This document shows positions 1 through 8,568 of a stretch of DNA of 64,000 bases, one piece after another. Below the pieces are notes generated by a model. The model saw only the letters and a list, made by a program, of their open reading frames with translations, ran no database searches and had not been told where the DNA came from. Positions within the stretch are counted from its first letter, which is position 1. Every line of letters starts with the position of its first letter. Source of the stretch: Flavobacteriia bacterium 40-80 (GTDB lineage: Bacteria; Bacteroidota; Bacteroidia; Flavobacteriales_D; Crocinitomicaceae); the NCBI GenBank assembly GCA_001899145.1, contig MKVF01000018.1, positions 682,001 through 746,000 of the forward strand, given 5' to 3'. Both the position numbers and the translations under genes were made by a program.

Positions 1-1543
1 ACGCATCATTCTGCGAACCTCCGAAATAAGTGGAGAATAAAAGCGTTGATAAATCGTTGCTTAGTTTGATGATCACACCATCCTGTCCGCCGCTTTTTGC
101 TGCCTGGATAGGATTGACCGTTGGAAAGTTTGATGAACGTGTAGAGGAAGCGATCAGGCAGTTTTCATTTTCATCCAGCATGATTTCACCGCGAAACTGG
201 TCACCATAGTTAACCGTAATGGAATCGTAAGCGCTGGCAGATCCATAATTGGAGCTCGCTCCGGTAACTGTATAGCTCAGACCGTCATTTCCGCTTCCGC
301 CGATATATGTTGAGCCTAACAGCTGATGGCCGTTACTGCTGAATTTAGCCACATAGATGTCAATTCCCTGATTGTGAAAGTTTGTCCCGTTATAGGAAAT
401 ATTCAGTGCGTTCCCGCCACCATGAACTGATTGAAAACCGTTAACAATCGGAATGTCAGCACTGGAAGTCGCGCCAAATAAGAACACATTATCCTGTTTG
501 TCGCAAATCAGACTATGGACGGTTTCTGTTCCCTGATTATTATTTCCGCCACCGAAGAAAGTAGTCCAGAGCATCTGTGTGCCATCCGTGGCATATTTGG
601 AAACAAAAATGTCCGTGCAGACAGAGTTCCCGACATTGGCAACCGTAAAGTTAGAGGAAACATCATACGCGTTCGGGTCCGGAGTCGGGTAGGAGTTGCC
701 ATAAATTGTTCCGCCGGAAATAGCAGAACCGTCATTTGCATAGGTAGCAGTCATTCCGAAATTATCGGTGACAGAGCCGGAGTATGTTGCAAAAATCAGA
801 ACGGGGTCAATGATGAGAGGAAGATTCTTGTTGTATGCTCCAAGCTCAAATGTGACCTGCGAATTACTGATTTTAAATTTATTGGGGATTTCTTTAATTT
901 TTCCGTTTACGATCTGGTAGGTGTAAGGTTTATTTTCAATGACTTTTCCTAAGCGTGTATCAATGACCAGCTGGCCTTCTTTGTCAATGCTTAAATCCTT
1001 TTGCCCTGTGATATCCAGGATGATTTGTGAGGGATCTGCATTCGGGGCGATATGGAACTCATATTTTAATTGTTCGGGCTCTTCTATGATTTTAAGGTCA
1101 ATTCCCGGGTAGAGATCTTTTAAAGTCGCCTCCGGATAAGATTTTACATCAGACTGCCATTTGCTTTTGTCGTTTCCGATGAAAAAGTTGTAGTAATGCT
1201 TGTAGGGAGTTGCTTTTTCAACGGAAGTGATTTTGTTGGAATGAACGAAGTTTACATTGACGATATGCTCTTCAAAATCCGTATTATCAATGGGCTTGGA
1301 AGGATTGGAATGTGCATATTGCAGCTTTGAGTAATCCTGAAGGTGAAACATAAGCTTGTTCTGTTCTACCCAAAGGTTTCCGCCAGGAAATCTGGATTTA
1401 AACAGAACATTTTGGTCCCATTGTCCTTTATTTTCGACAAACCCGTGATGAACAGAATGAGCATGACGGATTTCCTGCCCGAAAAGGCCAGTGAAGAAAA
1501 TGCTGCATCCGAGCAATAAAGTAAGTTTCACCAGTAGTTTCAT
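1..1543 (-). CDS. Large secreted surface protein with SBBP-type repeats (C-terminus outside window)
   Basis: The frame is open from ATG at 1543 to the window edge (about 514 codons visible), so the C-terminus is missing. Residues 1-23 form a signal peptide ending ..TGLFGQ. Next comes FVENKGQWDQNVLF, the usual N-terminal signature of large exported Bacteroidota proteins (DUF7948 type). From about residue 290 repeated blocks appear, each with a D-[IG]-[FYV]-[VI]-[AIS]-K core followed by S/T-T-[YF]-[FI]-G-G, e.g. DIYVAKFSSNG then STYIGG. These are SBBP (beta-propeller-like) repeats. Such proteins normally end in a T9SS sorting domain, which would lie beyond base 1; that is inference. Role unknown, probably cell-surface. 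It diverges from miaE across 77 bases. Confidence 0.85.
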   Translation of the reverse strand, partial: MKLLVKLTLLLGCSIFFTGLFGQEIRHAHSVHHGFVENKGQWDQNVLFKSRFPGGNLWVEQNKLMFHLQDYSKLQYAHSNPSKPIDNTDFEEHIVNVNFVHSNKITSVEKATPYKHYYNFFIGNDKSKWQSDVKSYPEATLKDLYPGIDLKIIEEPEQLKYEFHIAPNADPSQIILDITGQKDLSIDKEGQLVIDTRLGKVIENKPYTYQIVNGKIKEIPNKFKISNSQVTFELGAYNKNLPLIIDPVLIFATYSGSVTDNFGMTATYANDGSAISGGTIYGNSYPTPDPNAYDVSSNFTVANVGNSVCTDIFVSKYATDGTQMLWTTFFGGGNNNQGTETVHSLICDKQDNVFLFGATSSADIPIVNGFQSVHGGGNALNISYNGTNFHNQGIDIYVAKFSSNGHQLLGSTYIGGSGNDGLSYTVTGASSNYGSASAYDSITVNYGDQFRGEIMLDENENCLIASSTRSSNFPTVNPIQAAKSGGQDGVIIKLSNDLSTLLFSTYFGGSQNDA

Positions 1544-1598
1544 AGTCGTTAATTTTTGAAATACAGTCTAAAAACTTCAAAAGAATGTATGAATATAT

Positions 1599-1606
1599 TA
1601 ATTTTG
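1599..1606 (+). promoter_or_regulatory. Candidate -7 box (TAnnTTTG) for miaE
   Basis: TAATTTTG fits the Bacteroidota -7 consensus TAnnTTTG and lies 14 bases before the miaE ATG. I see no clear TTG at the -33 position, so this is only a candidate. Confidence 0.35.
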
Positions 1607-1620
1607 TTTGAAAAAAAATA

Positions 1621-2199
1621 ATGTTAGGGTTAAAATTACGTACAGACCCGCGTTGGGTAGAGCTCTGCCAATCAAATATTCAGGAAATTTTATCTGATCA
1701 TTTCTGGTGCGAGCATAAAGCGGCGACTAATGCCATGATGTTAGTTGTTCTTAATTCGGAAAAGGAAGAGCTGGTAACAGAAATGCTGCGGATTGCTCAG
1801 GAAGAAATGGAGCACAGTGTTATGGTTCACAATATTATTAAAGAGCGTGGATTGGAGCTGAATCGTGAGCGTAAGGACGACTATGTAGGAGAATTGTTCC
1901 GGTTTATGAAAAAAGACGGGAGCCGCGAACAGGCATTAACGGATCGTTTATTGTTTGCTGCTTTGATTGAAGCGAGAAGCTGTGAGCGTTTTCGTGTGCT
2001 AAGCGAAAATGTATCGGATAAAGAGCTTTCGGAGTTTTATAAGGAGCTGATGATCTCCGAAGCGAATCATTATACGGTATTTCTGAATTTTGCCCGGCAA
2101 TATGGTGTTGGCGATGTAAATGCCCGGTGGAAAGAATGGCTGGAATTCGAAGACGGGATTATCCGGAATTACGGAAAGAAAGAAACCATTCATGGTTGA
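1621..2199 (+). CDS. miaE: tRNA-(ms2io6A)-hydroxylase, MiaE family
   Basis: This is a ferritin-like diiron monooxygenase expected to hydroxylate the isopentenyl side chain of ms2i6A at position 37 of tRNAs reading UNN codons. Ligand-type residues are visible in the expected four-helix order: E31 (CEH), E62 and H65 (ExxH in EEMEH), E117 (EARSCERF), and E147/H150 (ExxH in SEANHY). The 192 residues match the usual size of about 190-200. The start is the only ATG before the conserved DPRW segment. It is a single-gene unit converging on the small reverse-strand gene at 2257, with a shared hairpin between them. Confidence 0.9.
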   Translation: MLGLKLRTDPRWVELCQSNIQEILSDHFWCEHKAATNAMMLVVLNSEKEELVTEMLRIAQEEMEHSVMVHNIIKERGLELNRERKDDYVGELFRFMKKDGSREQALTDRLLFAALIEARSCERFRVLSENVSDKELSEFYKELMISEANHYTVFLNFARQYGVGDVNARWKEWLEFEDGIIRNYGKKETIHG

Positions 2200-2208
2200 T
2201 ATGAAAAT

Positions 2209-2240
2209 AAAAAGGTTGTCGGAAGACAACCTTCTTTCTT
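2209..2240. terminator. Bidirectional intrinsic terminator between miaE and the Cys/Lys-rich protein gene
   Basis: A perfect 9-bp stem (2212-2220 with 2225-2233, AAGGTTGTC) closes a GGAA loop. It is flanked by an A-rich run on the left and CTTTCTTT on the right, so it can terminate both convergent genes. The U-tract is better on the reverse strand. Confidence 0.75.
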
Positions 2241-2256
2241 TATGTGTGTGAAATTG

Positions 2257-2556
2257 TTATTTCTTAGTGCTTGTAGCTGTTTTTGTTGTTGATGTGCTTG
2301 TAGTACCACCTTTCTGGCAGCAAGCTTTTTCAGTTGTTGAAGAAGCAGAAGCACCTGTTACAGGACAAACCGCACCTGAAGTAGCAGAACCGTGAGTTCC
2401 CTGTTTTGCCTGGCAGCAAGCTTTTTCTTCAGTTGCTTTTTTCTTTTTCTTGTCATCCTCATGCTTTTCAACAACATTCGTTGTTGCTGCGTATGTGGAA
2501 ACTGTATATGTTGCAGACATCAATGCAACAGCGAAAGCTAAAATTACTTTTTTCAT
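2257..2556 (-). CDS. Small exported Cys/Lys-rich protein of unknown function
   Basis: About 99 residues from ATG at 2556 (MKKVILAF). An upstream in-frame GTG at 2580 is less likely because it would precede a complete signal peptide. Residues 1-23 are a signal peptide cut after TYA. The mature part has an acidic/lysine patch (HEDDKKKKK) and two copies of an EKACCQ motif about 40 residues apart with a CPVTG between them, then a Ser/Thr/Lys-rich tail. Paired cysteines in a short exported protein suggest metal binding or disulphide pairing, but I recognise no family. It lies 34 bases downstream of psd and is read in the same direction. Confidence 0.6.
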   Translation of the reverse strand: MKKVILAFAVALMSATYTVSTYAATTNVVEKHEDDKKKKKATEEKACCQAKQGTHGSATSGAVCPVTGASASSTTEKACCQKGGTTSTSTTKTATSTKK

Positions 2557-2590
2557 AGTATTCAAATTTAATGTGACCAAATTACAATAA

Positions 2591-3256
2591 TTAATTTAAT
2601 TTACCTAATCGAGTTAAACGGCCTTTAACAATATCACCGATTTTAACATCAATTTGTGTTCCTAACGGAAGAAAGACATCAATTCTTGAGCCAAATTTAA
2701 TGAACCCGAATTCCTGTCCTGCCTCTGCTTTTTGCCCTTCTTTCACATAAAAGCAGATTCTTCTGGCTACAGCTCCGGCGATCTGGCGGAATAAAACTTC
2801 CTGCCCGGAAGGATGCTCAATAACAATTGTAGAACGTTCATTATCTGTGCTTGACTTTGGATGCCATGCTACCAAAAATAATCCCGCGTGATACCTCACG
2901 TATCTGATGATCCCGGAAATCGGGTTAAAGTTCGCATGAACATTTAACGGGGACATAAAGATAGAGATCTGAATGCGTTTATCCTTGAAATATTCTGTTT
3001 CAACAGCTTCTTCAATTACCACAATTTTTCCGTCAGCGGGGCATACAATTTCGTTATCTGTGTAAGACTCGTTGATATTCGGAACACGGAAAAACTGAAC
3101 AACCAGGTAAAAGAAAACCAGCAATGTCAAATTGATCAGCCAGAAAACAGCCGCAATGTCAATCGTTTTGTAGAGGAAAATATTTCCGATAAATAAGGCG
3201 CCTAAGATTAAAGCAGCCACTAAAATAATGGTATAACCTTCTCTGTGAATTTTCAT
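2591..3256 (-). CDS. psd: Phosphatidylserine decarboxylase, short family
   Basis: Converts phosphatidylserine to phosphatidylethanolamine at the inner membrane. It is a pyruvoyl enzyme that cleaves itself before a serine. The self-cleavage site is visible as G189-S190 in KFGSRIDVF. Two hydrophobic segments lie near residues 10-30 and 34-55, and conserved ADGKI and MSPLNVHANF segments follow. At 221 residues it is the short Bacteroidota/archaeal-type form rather than the ~320-residue E. coli form. Its ATG overlaps the cdsA stop by 4 bases (3253-3256), so the two are translationally coupled. CdsA makes the CDP-diacylglycerol that feeds this pathway. Confidence 0.9.
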   Translation of the reverse strand: MKIHREGYTIILVAALILGALFIGNIFLYKTIDIAAVFWLINLTLLVFFYLVVQFFRVPNINESYTDNEIVCPADGKIVVIEEAVETEYFKDKRIQISIFMSPLNVHANFNPISGIIRYVRYHAGLFLVAWHPKSSTDNERSTIVIEHPSGQEVLFRQIAGAVARRICFYVKEGQKAEAGQEFGFIKFGSRIDVFLPLGTQIDVKIGDIVKGRLTRLGKLN

Positions 3257-4065
3257 AACAGTGTAAAATAAATAATTAACCAGATTAAAAATACGGGAGC
3301 AGCAAACATCGCTGCATCAAAACGATCTAAAATTCCTCCGTGCCCGGGAATAATATTCCCGGAATCTTTTACATTTAAACTTCGTTTAATCAGTGATTCG
3401 AACAAATCGCCGAGTATGGCTCCAATGGCAATCAGCTGAGATGCTATCAGCCAGAATAACAGATCAATATCTGCAAATAAGTGAATGACAATTACACAGA
3501 TCCCGCTGAAAATAAGTCCGCCGAATGTTCCTTCCCACGTTTTTTTAGGCGAGATACGTTCAAACAGCTTCGTTCTGCCAAAGAACCTTCCGGTCAGGTA
3601 AGCGAAAGTATCGTTCGACCAGACAATCAGAAAGAAATAAAGTAAAGAATATTCAAATCCTGCTGTTGGTATTGCATTTATAAAATTCATCACAGAAAAA
3701 GGGACTACACAGTAAATGAGCCCGAAAGTGCTGTAAGTGATGCTCCGGAACGGATTTTCCTGTTTTCTCCAAAGTTCGGCAATCCAGGTAATGATGAAGA
3801 TTAAAAAAATAACAGCAAAACGTATTTCAGCTAAAAGAGTTGTATGTGGTAGCAGCAACAGGTAAATTAAACTACCTGCGATCAGCAGGAAAACGTTGTT
3901 GACCTTTACATTCTTGTCCTGAAAAAGCCGGGTATATTCAAAGAGCCCTAAAATGGAGAAGACTCCCAAACAGCTGTTCAGATAAGCGGAAGGCAGTAAA
4001 ATGCTTCCGATAATGATGGCAATGAAAACTGCTCCTGATATTGTTCTGACAACTATGTTACTCAC
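3253..4065 (-). CDS. cdsA: Phosphatidate cytidylyltransferase
   Basis: Makes CDP-diacylglycerol from phosphatidate and CTP, the branch-point precursor of phospholipids. It is a polytopic protein with about seven hydrophobic segments across 270 residues. The family signature S-x-x-K-R-x4-K-D-x6-P-G-H-G-G-x-x-D-R is intact near residues 225-250 (KRSLNVKD then PGHGGILDRFD). An SPKKTWEG motif precedes it. It is co-transcribed with psd by overlap. A strong terminator separates it from ftsH, so cdsA-psd probably have their own promoter or depend on read-through. Confidence 0.95.
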   Translation of the reverse strand: MSNIVVRTISGAVFIAIIIGSILLPSAYLNSCLGVFSILGLFEYTRLFQDKNVKVNNVFLLIAGSLIYLLLLPHTTLLAEIRFAVIFLIFIITWIAELWRKQENPFRSITYSTFGLIYCVVPFSVMNFINAIPTAGFEYSLLYFFLIVWSNDTFAYLTGRFFGRTKLFERISPKKTWEGTFGGLIFSGICVIVIHLFADIDLLFWLIASQLIAIGAILGDLFESLIKRSLNVKDSGNIIPGHGGILDRFDAAMFAAPVFLIWLIIYFTLL

Positions 4066-4074
4066 GAATAGAAA

Positions 4075-4105
4075 TAAAAAAACCCGTTTTAGTGCTAAAA
4101 CGGGT
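4075..4105 (-). terminator. Intrinsic terminator downstream of ftsH
   Basis: Read on the reverse strand, an ACCCGTTTTA stem pairs perfectly across a 4-base loop (about 4105-4082) and runs into seven T residues. It sits between the ftsH stop (4173) and the cdsA start (4065), partly isolating two genes usually considered one block. Confidence 0.85.
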
Positions 4106-4143
4106 CAAAGATACTTAAAGCTTTTTGTATAGAAAGTTATTAG

Positions 4144-4190
4144 TACAGAATTTCTGTATTATTTACCAGGTACTACAGAATTTCTGTATT
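4144..4190 (-). repeat. 30-bp in-frame tandem duplication at the 3' end of ftsH
   Basis: The 17-base unit TACAGAATTTCTGTATT occurs at 4144-4160 and 4174-4190, exactly 30 bases apart. Each unit is near-palindromic (7-bp arms around one base). The right copy encodes the last FtsH residues NTEIL plus TAG. The left copy, in the same frame after the stop, would encode YLVNNTEILY then TAA. Confidence 0.8.
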
Positions 4191-6218
4191 CGAAAAAGAA
4201 TCCGAAGGGTCCTGATTTTCCACATTGTGAGGTAAATTTCCTTCATAATTCGGAGGTTGGGTGTTGGTAAGGTTTTCAATCGTATCATTGGAAACTTCCC
4301 ATTGTCTTTTCCCAAAAATTTCCTCTAAATCTTCTTTAAAGATGACTTCTTTTTCCAGCAATTTGTTAGCCAGTAATGTCAGCTTATCTTTATTCTCCGA
4401 AAGAATAGCCAATGCCCGCTGATATTGCTCTTCAATCATTTTGCTTACTTCTTCATCGATCGCTCTTGCGGTATCTTCAGAATAAGGTTTTGTGAAGGCA
4501 TCTCTGCCCTGAGAATCGTAATAGGAAATATTCCCGATACGGTTATTCAGACCATACATGCTCACCATCGCATAAGCTTGCTTGGTTACTTTTTCCAGGT
4601 CGCTTAACGCTCCGGTAGAAATTTTTCCGAATATCAATTGCTCCGCAGCACGTCCTCCCAAAGCAGAACACATATCATCCAGTAATTGCTCTGTGGTAGT
4701 GATCTGGCGTTCTTCCGGTAAATACCAGGCAGCTCCTAAAGAACGCCCGCGGGGAACGATGGTTACTTTTACCAACGGATGTGCATATTGTAATAACCAG
4801 GATGTGGTTGCATGTCCGGCCTCGTGGAATGCAATCGCTTTTTTCTCGTCTTTGGTAATGATCTTGTCCTTTTTCTCTAATCCTCCGATGATCCGGTCAA
4901 CAGCATCTAAGAAATCCTGCTTGGAAACGTGTGTCTTTTGTTTTCTCGCTGCAATTAATGCCGCTTCATTACACAAGTTGGCAATATCTGCCCCGGAGAA
5001 TCCCGGAGTTTGTTTGGAAAGGAAATCAATATCTAAGTTTTCTTCCAGCTTCAAAGGCTTCAAGTGAACCAGGAAAATCTCTTTACGTTCGTTCAGATCC
5101 GGCATATCTACATAAATCTGACGATCAAAGCGCCCTGCACGCATTAGCGCGCTGTCTAATACATCTGCACGGTTGGTTGCTGCAAGGATAATGATCCCTG
5201 AATTTGTCCCGAAACCGTCCATTTCTGTTAATAGCTGGTTTAAGGTATTCTCACGCTCATCATTAGAGTTAAAGCCGTTGTGCTTTCCTCTGGCGCGGCC
5301 AATCGCGTCAATCTCGTCAATGAAGATAATTGCAGGTGCCTTTTCTTTTGCTTGTTTGAACAGGTCTCGTACACGCGAAGCTCCTACACCGACAAACATT
5401 TCCACGAAGTCAGAACCGGAAAGGGAGAAAAAAGGAACTTTTGCTTCCCCGGCAACAGCTTTTGCCAGCAAAGTCTTTCCTGTTCCCGGAGGTCCTACCA
5501 GCAATGCTCCTTTCGGGATTTTAGCTCCCAGCTCGGTATATTTGGAAGGATTTTTCAGGAAATCAACAATCTCCTGGATTTCTTCTTTTGCGCCGTGAAG
5601 TCCTGCAACATCATTGAATGTCACATTGGTGGAACGTCCTTTTTCATATACCTGAGCTCTTGATTTGCCGATGTTGAAGATCTGTCCGCCCGGCCCGCCT
5701 CCGCTACCGCCGGAAACTCTTCGCATCACAAAAATCCAGATGAGCACCAATACGATGATTGGCAATAAGAAATTTATGATGCTTCTAAGATAATCTACTT
5801 CTTCTACCGGTTTTACATCAATAGGCGTTTTTCCTGCAGCTTTGTTTTTTTCGTTGATTTTCTCAACGTTCGCTACGAAGTTGGAGGCGTCAGGAATAAC
5901 AATCTGAAATTCTGGGCTTCCTCCCGGATTTAAACGCTGCTCTTTTTCAAGAGACTCATTGATTACTTTGAATTTATCCTTGTTTGCCTGGATGAATTCA
6001 ACTCCTTCTTTGGTCAGCTTGAAGTCCACACGGCTGCGGTTTACCAGCTCTACATTTTCTACAAAGTTAGAATCCGCCAGCGAGTAAAACGTCTGTAATT
6101 TTACAGATGCTTTCGGTGTGGCAGTGTACATATAATTGATCGCTATCGCAGCAATGATGATCGCAATATATATCCAATAAAAATTAAACGGACTTTTCTT
6201 ATTATTTGAGTTCGCCAT
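4173..6218 (-). CDS. ftsH: ATP-dependent zinc metalloprotease FtsH
   Basis: A membrane-anchored AAA+ hexameric protease that degrades misfolded membrane and regulatory proteins. Order of parts: TM1 at residues 13-31, periplasmic region, TM2 at about 148-166, a Gly-rich linker, Walker A GPPGTGKT (242-249), Walker B IIFIDE (297-302), the SRH with ATNRADVLD and arginine fingers (about 347-366), and the zinc site HEAGH (465-469). The length of 681 is typical of Bacteroidota FtsH. The stop is TAG inside a 30-bp tandem repeat, and read-through would add ten residues. The rsfS stop lies 11 bases upstream of its ATG. Confidence 0.98.
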   Translation of the reverse strand: MANSNNKKSPFNFYWIYIAIIIAAIAINYMYTATPKASVKLQTFYSLADSNFVENVELVNRSRVDFKLTKEGVEFIQANKDKFKVINESLEKEQRLNPGGSPEFQIVIPDASNFVANVEKINEKNKAAGKTPIDVKPVEEVDYLRSIINFLLPIIVLVLIWIFVMRRVSGGSGGGPGGQIFNIGKSRAQVYEKGRSTNVTFNDVAGLHGAKEEIQEIVDFLKNPSKYTELGAKIPKGALLVGPPGTGKTLLAKAVAGEAKVPFFSLSGSDFVEMFVGVGASRVRDLFKQAKEKAPAIIFIDEIDAIGRARGKHNGFNSNDERENTLNQLLTEMDGFGTNSGIIILAATNRADVLDSALMRAGRFDRQIYVDMPDLNERKEIFLVHLKPLKLEENLDIDFLSKQTPGFSGADIANLCNEAALIAARKQKTHVSKQDFLDAVDRIIGGLEKKDKIITKDEKKAIAFHEAGHATTSWLLQYAHPLVKVTIVPRGRSLGAAWYLPEERQITTTEQLLDDMCSALGGRAAEQLIFGKISTGALSDLEKVTKQAYAMVSMYGLNNRIGNISYYDSQGRDAFTKPYSEDTARAIDEEVSKMIEEQYQRALAILSENKDKLTLLANKLLEKEVIFKEDLEEIFGKRQWEVSNDTIENLTNTQPPNYEGNLPHNVENQDPSDSFSNTEIL

Positions 6219-6229
6219 GGGAATTTGAA

Positions 6230-6625
6230 TTAATCAAGATTAGGAATATCAGTTCTTTTTGCATCCGCCCATAATTCTTCCAGGTCGTAAAATTTACGTG
6301 TTTCTTTGTGAAAAATATGGACAACTACGTCAATATAATCGAGCAGCACCCATTCAGAATTACTTTTTCCTTCCTGATGCCATGGTTTTTGCTGAAGCTC
6401 TTTTCTTGAAGTTCTTACAATGGAACTGCCGATACCTTCTACCTGTGTGGTAGAATCACCGGAACAGATGATGAAATAATCAGTTACTGCATTTTCAATA
6501 TGCCGGAGATCCAGGATGACAATGTCTTTCGCTTTGTTCTCCTGCATACCTTCAACGATACAGTCACATAAAGCATTTGAATCAGTAGATTTATCTTTTT
6601 TGTGCATTCTTGTTTTTATATCCAT
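6230..6625 (-). CDS. rsfS: Ribosome silencing factor RsfS (Iojap family)
   Basis: Binds ribosomal protein L14 on the large subunit and blocks subunit joining when nutrients are low. The RsfS core is visible: DIVILDLRHIENAVTDYFIICSG, shortened here to its conserved TDYFIICSG, then WVLLDYIDVVVHIF near residues 90-105, and FYDLEELW. The length of 131 matches the family. Two starts are possible, M1 at 6625 and M7 (MHKKDK) at 6607. A promoter -7 box ends only 3 bases before M1, which makes M7 plausible unless the message is leaderless. It is first in the rsfS-ftsH block. Confidence 0.93.
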   Translation of the reverse strand: MDIKTRMHKKDKSTDSNALCDCIVEGMQENKAKDIVILDLRHIENAVTDYFIICSGDSTTQVEGIGSSIVRTSRKELQQKPWHQEGKSNSEWVLLDYIDVVVHIFHKETRKFYDLEELWADAKRTDIPNLD

Positions 6626-6628
6626 CTA

Positions 6629-6636
6629 CAAATTTA
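6629..6636 (-). promoter_or_regulatory. Candidate -7 box (TAAATTTG) for rsfS
   Basis: On the reverse strand TAAATTTG ends three bases before the first rsfS ATG. This would place the transcription start on or just inside the annotated start codon. Confidence 0.45.
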
Positions 6637-6677
6637 GTTTAATATTTTAATTTTACTTTTCCAATTCGTGCAATAAT

Positions 6678-7412
6678 ATGTTATTATCCAAATTAGTGAT
6701 CCTTGATCAGGTAGATTCGACGAACAATTATACTGCCAATCTTATAAAAACCGGGGATATTCAGCACGGTACGGTAATATTGTCATATAATCAGCAGAGT
6801 GGAAGGGGGCAGAGAGGTACTGCATGGAGCAGCGATCCTTATAAGAACATCGCTTTCAGCATTTATCTGAAACATGTATACGCTACTTTGGGCAATTATC
6901 ACTTTCTGAGCTATGCAATTGCTCTGGCGGTTAAAGATTTGCTGGAAGAATATGGAATTGCACCTAAGATAAAGTGGCCCAATGATTTATTAGTTGAAGA
7001 TAAGAAGATCTCCGGAATATTGATTGAGAATCAGCTGTCGGGTAAGGACTGGATTTCGAGCATCGCGGGAATTGGAATAAATGTGAATCAGCGCTTTGAT
7101 TCAGAAACAGGCTTTGTAGCAACAAGCATGACAAAATTGCTGAACAGAGAACTGGATCTGGAAGCTCTGTCATATCAATTGGTGGAAAAAATAGACCGGA
7201 GGTATGAGCAGTTCAGGAAAGGAGAGTATGCGGATCTTTCAAGAGAATATGCTGACAGTATGTGGAGAATAGGGGAGCATACAGAAGCGGAGATTGACGG
7301 AGAGAGAAAGATTGTCCGGATCCAGGGAACAGATGAAAATGGTTTGTTGCTGCTGGAAATAGGTGATTCACTTTTTTCTTTTGACATAAAGGAAGTGAAG
7401 TTCTTTTATTAA
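6678..7412 (+). CDS. birA: Biotin-[acetyl-CoA-carboxylase] ligase
   Basis: Activates biotin with ATP and transfers it to the carrier lysine of biotin-dependent carboxylases. The biotinyl-AMP site is clear: STNNY near residues 14-18, GRGQRGTAWSS near 42-52, and KWPNDLL near 98-104, followed by KISGILIE. At 244 residues it has no N-terminal DNA-binding HTH, so it is the class I enzyme-only form and not a repressor. It starts at ATG 6678 and is divergent from rsfS with a 52-base gap. Confidence 0.95.
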   Translation: MLLSKLVILDQVDSTNNYTANLIKTGDIQHGTVILSYNQQSGRGQRGTAWSSDPYKNIAFSIYLKHVYATLGNYHFLSYAIALAVKDLLEEYGIAPKIKWPNDLLVEDKKISGILIENQLSGKDWISSIAGIGINVNQRFDSETGFVATSMTKLLNRELDLEALSYQLVEKIDRRYEQFRKGEYADLSREYADSMWRIGEHTEAEIDGERKIVRIQGTDENGLLLLEIGDSLFSFDIKEVKFFY

Positions 7413-7475
7413 ATCCCAAGATGAAATTTTAAAGCGGCAGTACGAGCTGTTGTGTCAGAATGATGAAGTGAAATA

Positions 7476-7502
7476 AAAAACGATGCCTTGAGCATCGTTT
7501 TC
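7476..7502 (-). terminator. Intrinsic terminator after the SRPBCC gene, possibly bidirectional
   Basis: An AACGATGC stem pairs with GCATCGTT around CTTGA. On the reverse strand it is followed by TTTTTT, nine bases after the SRPBCC stop. On the forward strand it lies downstream of birA with a weaker T-run. Confidence 0.8.
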
Positions 7503-7510
7503 TGATATAA

Positions 7511-7909
7511 TTATTGATATTTATCTTTCAGTTTTCTGGACATGTAATTGAAAAGATTGCCCAATGGTTTTTCCACCAGCATTTTCAAAAACATATTGAC
7601 ATCTCCGTCAAATTCAATATTTCCTTCTGTCCGCGTTGCGTCTATTTCTTTAAGATTGATATCCAGGTTGAAAGGGAAAGGTGTTTTTTCCCCGGATTTC
7701 AAATGGAGTACATTTCCTGTAATTCCGTTCTGAACCAAAGAGATTTCAAATCCTCCCTGTACTTTAAAAGAACACTGGCTGGGATCTGCCTTGAAGTCGG
7801 AAATATTGTCTTTAGGAAGTAGTTCATATAAATTTTCCGCATTTTTCAGGAAATCAATAATTACCGGAACAGATGCATTGACGATAACTTTGTCACTTTC
7901 TAATTTCAT
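7511..7909 (-). CDS. SRPBCC (START/Bet v 1-like) family protein
   Basis: A 132-residue soluble protein with the alternating hydrophobic pattern of small SRPBCC/polyketide cyclase-like domains. It begins with a VIVNASVPVIIDFLKNAENLYELLP-type opening (conserved 'F..d..n...llP' at residues 19-32) and ends with a long amphipathic helix (about 107-131). No enzymatic residues can be assigned, and proteins of this type bind hydrophobic ligands in a cavity. The gene is 7 bases downstream of pyrE and followed by a terminator, so pyrE and this gene form a two-gene operon. The functional link is unknown. Confidence 0.75.
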   Translation of the reverse strand: MKLESDKVIVNASVPVIIDFLKNAENLYELLPKDNISDFKADPSQCSFKVQGGFEISLVQNGITGNVLHLKSGEKTPFPFNLDINLKEIDATRTEGNIEFDGDVNMFLKMLVEKPLGNLFNYMSRKLKDKYQ

Positions 7910-7916
7910 AATCTTT

Positions 7917-8555
7917 TTATTTAGTCCAATCCTCCGGATTGTTTTTCCATTCTTTTAAAGTTTCCACCTGTGAGGCAGAGATATATTTTTTGTCGATGGC
8001 AACGTCCAGCAAATACTCGTAGTTTGTCAGTGTTGCAAAGCGGCAGTTTGCTTTTTCGAAATTCTGAACCGAAATGTCAAAGCCATAAGTGAAGATAGCT
8101 GCAAGGCCTTTTACGTTTAATCCTGCTTCTTTCAAAGCATCCACTGCCTGAAGGCTGCTTCCACCTGTGGAGATCAGGTCTTCAATTACTACTACAGTCT
8201 GATTCTCTTTATAATCGCCTTCGATCATATTTCCCAAACCGTGCTTTTTGGCGGTGCTACGAACGTAAACAAAAGGAACTCCCAAATCCTGCGCTACCAG
8301 AACACCGTGAGGAATTCCTCCGGTAGCAACTCCTGCGATGATATCCGGCTTTCCGAATGTATCCAGGATTTTCTGTGTGAAACACTGGCGGATGAAAGTT
8401 CTGACTGTTGGATAAGACAAGGTCTTTCTGTTGTCACAGTAAATAGGGGATTTGATTCCTGATGCCCATGTGAACGGATCATTAGGTTGTAGCTTTATCG
8501 CTTTTATTTGTAATAAAAATTCCGCAACTTTGAGTGCTATATCATCTTTTATCAT
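7917..8555 (-). CDS. pyrE: Orotate phosphoribosyltransferase
   Basis: Condenses orotate with PRPP to give OMP in pyrimidine synthesis. The PRPP loop VVVIEDLISTGGSS lies near residues 120-133. The dimer-loop residues RSTAKKHGLG and the KSPIYCDNR substrate segment are intact. I chose ATG at 8555 (MIKDD, 212 residues). A longer frame from 8570 (MYICAM) would run into the opposing NUDIX gene and through the -7 promoter box at 8561-8568. A 1-nt spaced divergent arrangement leaves no intergenic region. Confidence 0.96.
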   Translation of the reverse strand: MIKDDIALKVAEFLLQIKAIKLQPNDPFTWASGIKSPIYCDNRKTLSYPTVRTFIRQCFTQKILDTFGKPDIIAGVATGGIPHGVLVAQDLGVPFVYVRSTAKKHGLGNMIEGDYKENQTVVVIEDLISTGGSSLQAVDALKEAGLNVKGLAAIFTYGFDISVQNFEKANCRFATLTNYEYLLDVAIDKKYISASQVETLKEWKNNPEDWTK

Positions 8556-8560
8556 GGCGC

Positions 8561-8568
8561 AAATGTAC
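8561..8568 (-). promoter_or_regulatory. Candidate -7 box (TACATTTG) for pyrE
   Basis: Reverse-strand TACATTTG ends five bases before the pyrE ATG. This predicts a leaderless or nearly leaderless transcript. The box overlaps the first codons of the divergent NUDIX gene. Confidence 0.45.

Noticed and set aside
4582-5598. Forward-strand ORFs over ftsH (60-161 residues)
   Set aside because: Antisense shadows of a strongly conserved protein; no initiation or composition evidence.
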